64,000 nucleotides of DNA, taken from assembly GCF_020085105.1 (NCBI RefSeq), contig NC_058064.1, forward strand, positions 19,383,323 through 19,447,322, written 5' to 3'. A program made the position numbers and the translations under genes. Position 1 is the first letter of the stretch. Every line of letters begins with the position of its first letter. The notes beneath the pieces are model-generated. The model saw only the letters and a program-made list of their open reading frames with translations. It was not told the DNA's origin and did not search any database. Shown one piece after another: positions 35,990-48,600 of the stretch. Source of the stretch: Siniperca chuatsi (Eukaryota > Chordata > Actinopteri > Centrarchiformes > Sinipercidae).

Positions 35990-38280
35990 CAAAGTACTGT
36001 TCTCTGTTTGGGACCAAAACAATGTGAAAAAGACTGAATGTGCAGTGGCTGCAATACTAAAATAAATATTTTATGACTCTACAGAACATAATGACATTCA
36101 GCGTTTAAAGGCGGGGTTTTGTAGTCCTTAAGCAAAATATTCATAAGCCAAATGTCCTTAAACTTTGTTTTGGGTGCTACTCTCAAACGGTGGAAAGGCT
36201 GTCGGCACCAGGCTTACTGTGTTGCACTAACTGTGTTTGTGAATGTGGGAATATGCACCACTAAACCACAATATCAGCAGGCATGATAAGGGCCTTGAAG
36301 CCTCTGAAAGCTTAGTTTGAAATCTTAAGTATTTCTCTATTACATTATTAATTCATGGCTAAAAAAAAATGTACATACAATTTATATAACTGTCAGAAAC
36401 TCAGCTAATCAGCTTCATCAGGACTGTGTGGGCGTGGTTTGATCAGATTTGACTGACAGTGGCTTAACGGCAACCCCAACCCGCAAACAACCCCTCAACT
36501 TTCATCATATTTGATTCAAAGGTTGCTTAACTGTGATTGGTGCACGGACATATGTGACACATTTTTCCAACATTTTTCCAATCAGAGTTTAGCAACATTT
36601 GAAGTGGGGTTGGTGCACGTTCCCAAAGTAATTTGTGTTTAATCAGATTGCCACAGCGGACCCCTGGGTACATGTAATATCCCATGAATAATTTAACACA
36701 ATGCACAACTGCACTATTCATATTCATATTCAAAGGGGCTTTTTTTGACATGGGAAACAGACGTTTCAAAACAAGTGTGAAATAAAAACAACAACAACAA
36801 AAATGTGTATACAGATAAGTAATAAATAACTTAAATAAAATAGGAAAAAATGTAGATTTGCAGTTACAAAATAATTCTTTACATTGCGTAACTGTAGTAG
36901 CAGCAGTAACTGTACAGGCAGCAGTATTAGACATCTGTCTAGTGGAGCAGGAGGAGATGTGACATTAGTGCTAGTAGTAGTAAGTAGTGGTAGTAGTACA
37001 AATGGTACTACTACATTGTTTTGATGCACTGTAAGAAACGAAAAGCCCAGATCTGAGAAGAGGTGACACAAACGCCAAAACTGTTTTCCAGTTTGCACAA
37101 AAAGCAAATGCAGGTTCAATATGTTGTTGTGTTCTCAAACATCTTCATACAATCAATTATATTTATACATAATTATCACATACTGGTGTCTAAAAAGAAA
37201 ATGCCATAATAAAAAAACTTCCTCAACCTCAGCCTCACTTTCCAACACAGTACATTAGATCATCAGTTCACACCTGTAGTCATTTAGTAGTGATAAAAAC
37301 AGAGAATAAAAATAAGAACATTTCCATTTATTCCCTGTTACATCTATCAGGCCATAGATTTTCATCCATATCGCACCTACTGTAATATTCTCTTTGGCCA
37401 GACACCTTACTGTAGACATAATAATGTGTGACAAATTCAGCCTTGATATGCCTCTGCAGTCACCACAGACCAGGTCCACGTGCTGTGGAGGGCTTTTGTG
37501 TTTAAAAAAATGTCCCCAATGCCAAAGAAATCCCTCCCACGAAAAACATGGCGGTGTGTAATAAACCGCTGATGTTCTTAGATGGGCTCGGAACGTCCCT
37601 AACTGCTGCATCATAGCCTGATGAAACCTCGTATTCTCCCATATGACACTATAACAAAGTTGTGTAACTGTTGCACCTTCATTTTTCCCACGTTGCATTC
37701 ACACAAACTGCTATATTTATTACTCTTAGTGCTTCCATTTTTTGACAAACCAGGGAACCAGGTGTCTCTTTTCATGTGACTTCTCACTGATTATGGAATG
37801 AATGCTCCCACACAACAGAAACATATTTTATGTTTCTTCATCTATAAACTGTACTTTCTATGTGATAAATGTGTGAAAAGTAAAGCTCAGTAAATGCACG
37901 TTAGGTTGTGACGTGTCGTTACTGCATCACTGAAATTGGAGTCTTAGAACACAAACGGCAGCAACGTGTCTGAGAAGAGAATAGCTGTGATGCTCCCTAG
38001 ATCATGTTTAAGGCAAACTTCTCTGCTCACTGAAACTAACTGAGCTAAAGAATATGTGAGAATGCCTCTCATCCATTATCTCCGTTTGAAAGTGGAAAAA
38101 AACCGAAATGACATATCAACACAATGAATCATAAATGTTCTTGTGTTAATGATTGAACAAAGTTAAGTCAAAACTGACACAGTGATGAGATTGATGTCAT
38201 ATTGCAGATTAGATACACATAGACTCACATCACTGCGCAGGAAAGCAACGGGCAAAGGTTCATGTAGGGATCTCTCTCCA
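35990..38280. other. Intergenic spacer between slc26a3 copies a and b
   Basis: About 2.3 kb. It has AT-rich DNA and an inverted-looking tract near 36520-36640 (tgattggtgcac versus ggggttggtgcac). No UTR exon of copy b could be delimited. Any promoter of copy b must lie here or in unseen upstream exons; only a weak nuclear-receptor-like gggcaaaggttca occurs at about 38250. Confidence 0.45.
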
Positions 38281-38333
38281 GGACCTTTCGCATTATACTG
38301 GGATCAGATTCCTCAGGCACCTGTGGTGTGAGG

Positions 38334-41300
38334 ATGGTGACTTTGAGGAAACAATATGCGGTGTCGAGACCTGTGTACTCTGAGGACAGCTTTGCTGAAG
38401 ATCATGAGAAAATCTACAGGCTGCGCAAAACCACCCAGGACCATGTAAAAGAGTATCTGACGTAAGTGAACCCCAGTTTTTAGAGATCAGGATCACGGTC
38501 TTTGATTTGACTTAATAACTTGCACTACTGATTTGACATCTTCTGCAAAATAAGCGTCTAATTATGATAGAAGGTTTGATGAAATTGTGTCTAAGGAAAG
38601 TTCATTAAAGTTGCAAACTTTAGTTTATCAGGGTTTTTTTTCCTGTTAAATCCAGCTGTGATTCAAAACGTGCCAAGAATGCAGTGCTCGCTCTTCTGCC
38701 CATCACTGGCTGGATGAGGATCTACAGAGTTAGAGAGTGGCTGCTGGGTGATGTGGTGTCTGGGATCAGCACTGGACTGGTGGCCATTATGCAAGGTGAG
38801 AAGGAGTGAGCCAGAGTCTGGAGCTGCAGAGTCCCGTCATTGTTGGTGCATTCAAAGCAACCAAAACCAAACCAAACCAAACTTTAGGGTTCCATAAGAC
38901 ACTGCACAGCAACTGAAATTACTGATGCATTTGAGATATTTGGCTGAAGATAAGATACAACTTGATTGATCCCACACAGTGAAATGAAGTACAAGAACAG
39001 ATGCATAGCATGGACAAGTGCGCTTAATGAACTTGTATATTATTGTACATTAGGCCCTATGAGCATCTAAATACAAAATGAAGCATAAAAAGGCTAAAGA
39101 AAATTGTTAAATACAATATAAACTATCCATAAGTAACAACTACAAACTGTACTGAGACACACACATTGGTAAGTGAAAAAAGGGTTTCACAGAAAAACAT
39201 GGTTATATTCCTCAAAGTAAAATGGTGAAAAAGGATTGTTTTCTATTGGTATCTGGTGTCATTTGGCACTAGACTGTATCAGAAACTTTTTTATCTTTCC
39301 ATTTAAGTTCACGCCATAAACTGTCAACATTTAAACTTTGGACTATTTTTAGCAATGCTAGCATCGTGGCTCTAGGGATGGCAATGCCGATTGGTCAGTC
39401 TGTCGCTGAAATGTCTTAACAACTATGGACTGACATGAAAATTGGTACAGACACTGCACCCTGAGAATGAATTGGTGAACTTTGGTGAACTCTTAAGTCT
39501 GTAGGTCAAAATTTCAATTTGTTCAGTGCTTTGGTTTATGACGAAATACCTGCAAAACTAATGACATTCCATTATACCTGCTAACATCAGCATTATTAGC
39601 ATTGTCAAGTGAGCATGTTAGCATGCTGACGTAGCATTTAGCTAAGTACGGCCTCACAGAGCTGCTAGCATGGCTGTAGACTCTTAGTCTTGTTTGGGTC
39701 AAATGTAAATGTCTGCACCACGTTATCTACCAGAGGTTTCAAGCTAATTTTAATACTGACATTCAAAAACAAATATCGGCCAGCTTACCCACAGAATTAG
39801 CTCCTTTAGTAACTTAATAGCCATTGTCTAAAGCTTGTCCTCCTTATCTGTACTAATTTACATGGCAGAAAAATAACTGGCAATTAATGGAAGCTTTTTG
39901 TTTGTTTAATTTGCTTTTCCAGAGATATTTGACATGAAAGATATTCATTATTGTTTAAATCTTCGTTCCGTGTTTGTTGTTTTGCTGTGGTCTCCCTCAG
40001 GACTGGCCTTCTCTCTGCTGGCCTCGCTGCCGCCCAGCTACGGCCTCTACACAGCTTTCTTCCCCATGCTAACATACTTCTTCCTCGGTACTTCAAGACA
40101 CATATCTGTAGGTATGTCATGCAATGCTGAGTCACTATAAAATATTTATATATCATTTATATAAATTCAACTTTATCAAATACCATCTGATGTTTTTTTT
40201 TTAATTGATTGTGCTTTGGGACAAAACTCTTTATTTATCATAATTTCTCCCTATTTTTCTGTACAAACTGTCCCCTAGTAGTAAAACAGGTTTTCTGTCA
40301 TCAAGCATAAACATATCACTTAAAGAGGCCTGTTTGGAAAAGTTATGGATGTTATCATTTAGACACAAGGAGACAAGATTGGATGTGATATGGCTTAACA
40401 GTGTCTTCCCTCCGCCCCTCCTTTCCACCCACCTTCATGCAGGCTCCTTCCCAGTCCTGAGCCTGATGGTGGGAGCTGTGGTGACCCGCCTGGTCCCAGA
40501 TGATGGACCGCCGGCCAACATCACCGGCTTTGACGGCCTGACCCAGGACCAGCAGAGAGTCCTGGTGGCCTCCTCTGTGACCTTCCTCATGGGGATTTTC
40601 CAGGTAGATTTGTCTCCATACCATACCAGTGATTCTACATGTTCTAGGAAGGGTTTTCAAACCAAGCTTATTTTCTTTTCATTTTTCTGTCCCATGCAGC
40701 TTGCCATGGGTGTTTTACAGGTGGGCTTTATTGTTGTGTACCTGTCTGACACTCTGGTGTCCGGCTTCACCACAGCAGCTGCTGTCCACATCCTGGTGTC
40801 CCAGCTCAAATTTGTGTTAGGGTTGGACATTCCAGGCATCAGTGGTCCACTCTCTATCATATATGTAAGTCCAGCATGTATCTGACAGTTATATTATTAT
40901 TGTCTATGCAATTTTATATATTTGGAACTAGCTGAGATAGACTCCCAATGTATTCATCATTCAGGCAGTAGGAGAATAAGATAGACCAGGGAAAGAGGAC
41001 ATAAACGATAGCTTTAAACCCAACCAATGAGCTGGCTCCAAAGCAGTGGCCTAAGTATTTGTGAGACAATTGGCAGTGGTGGTACCAAAATTTATGTTCT
41101 CGAGTGGTTGCATTCAGGACAACAGGAATTCATAGTAAAGCAGTACTGGATATGCATGTTTATGTGTCAAAGTTTTTAATTTTATGGCCTTTCTGGGATT
41201 TCTGTCGCATCTTCATGTGGTTTGCCTTGGAATTTTGCCTTATTGGCGTGTGACATAAAAATAAATAATACTTTTCATTTTTAATCATGCTCAAAGTGTT

Positions 41301-44300
41301 GAGTTTAGTGCGTTTGCTTCTTTTGCACAGACCCTGGAGAAGATCTTTGTCCAGATCACCTCCACCAACATCTGTGACCTGGTGATGTCCATAGTGATCA
41401 TGGTGGTGGTGTTCATTGTGAAGGAGCTGAATGACAGATACAGAGCCAAGCTGCCTGTTCCCATCCCCATAGAGGTTATCATGGTGAGAGAAACCTTAAA
41501 GGGAGATACTCCTCCTGCACAATGTACCTTATTAACTACAAATCGTGTATACTTTACATTACTACCATTTAACACCATCATCGTGTGAAAAACCTCATTG
41601 GCTGGGGCATTCAAGGAAGCTCTGGAGTTTGAGAGTCGTCAAGCATTGTATTCACAAACTATGTTTATTCATGTCATTTGACACGCATTGTTGCTGTTCA
41701 TCAGCCAAACCTCAACTCTTAGATTTTAGAAGATGAACACATCAACAAAGCAGTGAGCCAGCGTGAACGATTCCAGGACCCTAAAACTGATGCAGCCAAA
41801 TGGCATTCAGCTATCATTAATTTTATCATTCACACCTGCGCTTTTCCTACTGTCACATGTCACAATGTCCTCCATTACGGTCAGTTTCCATGTGCTGTAA
41901 CAATAAAGCAACTTTGGCAATAAACAAAACAGTAACTCATTGTTAGCTGAAATGAATGACCTACCTCAAGCATGTTTGAGGTCTCTGCAAGTTGATTTCA
42001 AACCATAATGAATGGAAATCAATAGGTACCAATGCTTAGAACTCATTCTGATTTTTTTTCCATTCACACAGACTATCATAGCTTGCGGGGTGTCCTATGG
42101 CTTCAACTTCAAGGAGAGATACGATGTTGACGTTGTTGGAAAAATGGTTAGTGGGTAAGTTTCAAGTTCTCCACGTATACCAGTAGATTGCAGGTCAAAA
42201 TCAAGCTGGCCGCTGTTTCATCAGGTAATTCAGATCCAGTGGTGAAAGAAATCCCACTGAGCCATTACGTCATTGTACACAACATCGCCTCTGTGCTTTA
42301 ACTCTTATATAGACAAGGATTTATTGGCTACGTATAGCCTGGTTTTAGACCATATTTTAAAAACATCATTACATGTTTTAAAAATGCATAAAAGCCTGTA
42401 AATATTTAACATAGTACTGTTTACAGTATAACTGTTCATTTTTTGTTATATACACAGATTCTGTTTACTCATATCCCACAATGCAACATTCGGTTGTTAC
42501 ATTAATACTGGGAGTCTACTAAACTTTCCCTTTTCAACCTTGAATGACCTTAATCTAAACCAGACGTACAATAGACAACTATTAAACGTCTTTTCAACGT
42601 CAAATTGCTCAGTGGGACGCAAGCACCATGTATGTAAAAGTATTAGATTTGAAATCCTAATAAAATAAAATAAGTTATAATACATAAGTGTTACCAGCAA
42701 AATGTTTTTGAAGTATTAAAAGTAAGAGCACTTGTTCTGCAGAGAAGTGAGTGATATAATAGATGACATTATTAGATTGTTAATACCGATGCATCACTGT
42801 CTAAGCAGTATTGTACGGTTGACAAATTTGTATTCATTTTTTTGACTTTTCTCTAATCTTTGTTGTTTTTGTGATATATTGAATAATTTACCTGAAACTG
42901 TTTAAATGAAAGCATATGAACATTTTGAGGGAACATGTCTCTTTGGTAGAACTGCTGACAACTCATAGAGATCTGAAACATGAGAGGGGGCCCCAACTAG
43001 ACACTGCTTTTTTGTAAGGAGTCAGGAAGCTAAAAAGGTTGGAAACCACTGGTTTAATGCAGAACAATGCATTGCATTTTAAAAGCTTATCATATGTTTT
43101 TATGTACAATCTTAATATGAAAAGAAACCAGTAACAACAGCTGTCAAAAATTCAATATTCCCCGCTGAACTGCAGTTGAGTAGAAGTAAAAGGTATCAGA
43201 AAATGGAAATACTCAAGTAAAGTGCAAGTACCTTAAAATTGTACTTAAGTACAGTACTTGAAATGTACTTAGCTACTTTCCACCACTGTTCAGATCCTTT
43301 AAATTCACAATTAATCACAATCATCTTTCAGGTATGAGACTCCCATTGCGCCCAATATGGAAGTCTTCAAGGAGAGTGCTGTGGAGGCCTTTCCTGTAGC
43401 CATAGTGGGGTTTGCTGTTGCCTTCTCTGTGGCCAAAGTCTACTCTATCAAACATGATTACACCATTGATGGGAACCAGGTGAGTTACATATATTAACAC
43501 TGCCTATCTTTGTCTGGCTCTGACAGAGGAAAAAGAGTTAATTAGTTACTGATACTAAGCGAGAACGAGAATAAGACTCCTCATAATTTTGGTCATGAAG
43601 ATATAAAGATACATTGAACATTGCTTTTATTTCAAGGTTGGATGTAAACTTTCATGTGCTGTAAAAAAAAAAAAAAAAAAAAAAGCAGGTCAAACAGAAT
43701 CATTCAAGTCAAAACAAAGGTTCATCGCCAGAGAGGTGACTCAGTTTTTCATTGTTCCATCCCAGGAGCTCATTGCATTTGGGGTTAGCAACATATTTGG
43801 GGCAAGCTTCAGGGCGTTTGCAGCCAGCACGGCACTCTCCAGGACGGCTGTGCAGGAGAGCTCGGGAGGCAAAACGCAGGTCAGAAAAGAAATCTCACCA
43901 TTTACAACATCTGTTTCCTGGGTCACGAACTTTTACTAGGTCACTACTATTTTTGTCTCCAAAAAGATTTATTGTAATGTCGTTTTACAATCTGATTTAT
44001 ATCCCATTCTTTTCCTTCATTGGCATGTTAAAATGAAACATTAACTCTTTTACAAATGCAGATTGCAGGACTGATCTCAGCCATGATGGCGATGATTGTA
44101 ACCGTGGCACTTGGCTTCCTGCTGGAGCCGCTTCCCAGGGTGAGCCTCACCTCTGTAATGTAACAGCTTATGCCAATAGGTTGGACATTTTTGTTTTGTT
44201 ATGTTTTATGTTCCTTATATGGAGAGAGAGTTTGACATTTTTCAGTAATATTGATTCATATATGGGGGAAAGCTCAGTTGTGAGTGTATATCTATAAGTC

Positions 44301-45610
44301 TAAAAGTGTGTTTTTTTTCTTACTTCACTCCAGTCTGTCCTGGGTGCCTTGGTCATTGTCAATCTGAAGGGCATGCTGATGCAGTTCAGAGAAATCCCCT
44401 ACTTGTGGAGGAAGGATAAACCAGAATGTGTAAGTGTTCTTACATTTCACTGTCAAAACTAAGACGAACTGTATTTACTTGGTTATTAACATGGCCCAGT
44501 CTATTCTCTTTCAGTGTTTGACCTCAGGTGTTTGTCTGCAGGTGGTGTGGGTGGGAACATGTCTGGGTGCCATCCTGCTGGGACTGGATCTTGGTCTGGC
44601 GGTGGGCTTAGGGGTGGAGCTGCTCACTGTCGTCTTCAGGACTCAATTGTAATAACACAGTTTATGACATCTGATAGTAGTTTCTTAATATGCAAACTGA
44701 CTGCAGAGAGAAAATCATGGATTTACTGTAGTGGATGAAAAACCTTATCAGCACCCAAGTCATTTTGCAACATGAAGCAGTACAATGTATTGTCCCTATA
44801 AAGGGGCACTCCAGGGATTTAATATTGCATTTCCATAAAGTCAGGGATCTACAAGTCAACTTTTAGTCCCTAGTATGGGTCAAGCTACAAAAACACTGGT
44901 CCTATATATTTTACGTAACGCAACTCAATACCATCATTCAAACACACCTCCAGTTTGTAACGCTGGCTTTCTGTTCAAAATTTGATGTCTGATGACATAA
45001 TCAGGGTTCTTTTTTCAAACTTTGGAAAGCCCCCTCCAGAGCCACAGTAGTTGTTATACAACTGTTTTCACAGGCTTTCACAGTAGTACTCCTTGTGACG
45101 GGTAAAATAGGTTTAAGTTGATATTTTTATCCAAAATGTGTACGATGAAAAGCGTTAGAAGTGTGTTGTCTTGCTCAGGGACACTGGACACTTCCAATGA
45201 CAGTAAGTGTTCCGAGCCAGGTGGACACCCTGCTCATTCAAAGCTCCTCTAGACAAACGATGTGTTCCAAGCACTATAGTGCACTATATTTACTATCTGC
45301 TGTTTTATTTGGTTGTCTGAATTGACACTTTCAACTGACTGTCAGATGAAAATGATGCTCTATATAGTGCCCTCAGTTTCCACAATGGAACAAAAACAGT
45401 TGTGTCGATGGCATGTACCCTCCTTTCTGCACTTTATAGATGCCAAAACTATAATCCTGCCACTCTACATACATCTGCCACTGATGACAATTATGATGAT
45501 TAGCAAGTGTCTAAGTTCTCAATTTACTGCTCACTATGGAGTAAACTACTGAGTGTTTATCACAAAGGCATAGGTTTGGTTTCAGAAGTGTGGGGACTCA
45601 ATAAAGAAAA

Positions 45611-45689
<79 letters not shown>

Positions 45690-48600
45690 TATAATTACCA
45701 AATTAGGATGACATTGGTTATTGTTCTTTCCATAAGCAACAAAAAAAGAAATGCTGTCAACCTGTGTATTAGAAAATGTATTAATCATCAAGGAGGGAGA
45801 ATAGAAATAATAAATGTATTATTGAAGCACTGACCCTAATTAAAACCAAATTTTTTCTTTGATAGATACCTAATACTTAAAGTACAAAGAACACTGCCCT
45901 TTACTGCCTTATCTTTGACTGATGCTCAATAAAAGTCTTTAACTAATTAATTCATTCACTGTAGAAAATAAATACTAAATTTGTATTTATTTTTATCCAA
46001 AAACATGAGTAGTGTCTTCAGGTATTGCTTTCAGGATGCATAGTAGCCCAACAACCTTCACCAATTTGGTACAGGGACAGAAATAGAATTCCACCAGCCT
46101 TCCTCCCACAGTCTGCTGTGCTCTGCACCAATATTTATGTTTAACCCTCTTTATGTCCTTCTAGCCCTCGCTGTTCTGTCTTGGCTAACATCCCAGGGAC
46201 CGACCTCTACAGAGATCACAAAGATTACCTGCATGTAAGTGTGTTAAATGAAATACAATAAACCTAGCAGTGTTGAATGGTTTCGGTTCATGTCGTGGTA
46301 TCTTTCTGAATCACGTTTGTTTCATCACGATGCTTCCCTTCTCAGATATTCAGACCAAACGGAGTAAAAATCTTCAGGATACCCTCGCCTATCTTCTTCG
46401 CCAATATCGAGTTCTTCAGGGACAAACTTGTAGAAGCTGTATGCACGACACATCGACTCTCCCCTCTGCTTCACTTTACTTTTCTCAGAAAATAAATGCG
46501 TATGAACATAATGCCAGCACTTGGTTGTTCCAGGTTGGGTTTAACCCTCTGAGGGTTTTGAGGAAGAGGAACAAGGCTCTCAGGAAAATCGAGAAACTGT
46601 TGCAGAAAAAGGATGATGACATTACAGAGGTAAGACCTCAAATACACTAGAAACGACTGCACCAGTGAGTGTTCTTCCAAAAAGCTTTAAGTCTCCTTTC
46701 TCACATCTGTCAAACAGAAAGGCTTGAGGGACTTATTCTGCCAGACGACTGATGAGTCTTACATGAACAAGGAGGAGGTGGATCTGCCCACTGACCTCAA
46801 AGACCTTCCTTTCCAAATGGACTGGAACGCCGAGCTTCCCGCTAACATCAGTGTTCCCAGAGTGGACCTCCACAGCCTGATCCTGGACTTCTCTGCCGTC
46901 TCCTTCCTGGACATCTCTGCTCTGAAGGGACTCAAAACGGTACAAAGTCAGTCAAGGTGCTCCCACATACTGGAGTTCAATAAATGCTAGTAGTAGTGAA
47001 GCTGAGAAAGTGACGGTCACTGGCAGGATGTCACAGTAAAAGGTGTCACCTCCACCTTTTCGTCTAACCAGTCCACTGTGGCTTTTCACCTTTCCTCCCT
47101 GACATTATTTAAAACTGTAAAAGTTGCTGTTTAGACCAAGAAGTTGGCTGTCACTCGGTATCCTCTATGACAAATAAGACTGGGGCTGCAACTGACGATT
47201 ATTTTCATTATCAATTAATCTACAGATTATGTTCTCAATTAATCGCTTTGATTCACATTTTAATCGCGTTAATCGCGTTCTCCCAAAGCCCACAATGCCA
47301 TGTTCAAAATGCCCGACCAACAGTCCAAAACCCAAAGGTATTCCATTTACCATCACAGAAGAGTACGAAAACCAGCAAATATTCCCAATCAAAAAGCTAG
47401 AACCAGTGAATTTGTGGCATTTTTGCTCAAAAAACAATTATTCAGTTATAAAAATTGTTGGCAATTCATTTTCTTTCAGTCAGCTTGTTTCAGCTCTAAA
47501 TAAGAACCGCAGTTCCTGGTGACGTTTTACAATAAATGCCTTCCAGTGGTTCAACATCTGAAAGCTTTTACACACATATAAGTACAATCAACTTCTGTGG
47601 ACGAACTTTGTTTTCTCGTTTTGATGATATCCGTTGGTGCAACGCCGTCTCTGCTGTGGCACTTTCTGTTTAAGACATTTCCCAATAACCACTAACCACT
47701 ATCCAATAGTGTCGACAAGTCTGTAACATTCCTTGGATTTTTTGGTTGATGCAGTTTGGGTGTATAGGCAGAAGTTCTTTTGTTTATTCCAAATAAATCA
47801 AAATTGGAAGAATAAAACATATTGCTTCCTCTGCACCAGGTGTTTCTTGGGAAAGACCTTCCAGACAGTGTTCAGAACACCAAAAGAAAAAAGAAATGGA
47901 AGATTCAATAAAAGTAGGAATGTGTTGAATACTACACTGCCATAATAACTTAAAATAGAAAATAGATAATCAGTGTCTACCTTTTCACAAAGACCTTAAC
48001 ATAGACTTGCCATGAGACAACCCCCCCCCTCCCCCCGCCACACAAATGAATGTGAGAATCCACCACATAAAATCACAAGTAGGTGGCAATCTGCAATAAA
48101 GTAGAGCCAATGTACATATCATTCCTCAGCTGTATTATTATGCAATTCTATACTTTATATACTTCTCACAAATGTGGGATTTACATTATAATACATTTCT
48201 CACATAAAAACTCACTGCATTCTCCACAGGCGCTCAAAGAGTTCATCCATGTTGATGTGGATGTTTACATTGCTTCTTGCGATGGTGAGTTTCATTAGTA
48301 TTGAGCACAACATCCTACAATCAGTGATGACACGTGTCCACTGAGCACCTGAGGTGATTACTGCCTGTGAAAACCCATAACATGCTCTCATGTGTTGACA
48401 GCGCACATCCTGGAGAAACTACACAGCTGTATGTTCTTCGATGAGGAGATTCTGACCTCCATGTTCTTCCCGACCCTTCATGACGCAATGCTGCATGTGC
48501 TTGAAAAACACAAGAAGGACAAAAGTAAAGGCTGGGTGGTAAGTACAACTATTGATATGTCATTTTTTTCTGTATGGATAGTTAGTATTCTTAACATGAC

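Noticed and set aside
45507-45833. Open frames with long Ile-Tyr runs
   Set aside because: They are produced by the (TA)n microsatellite on both strands.
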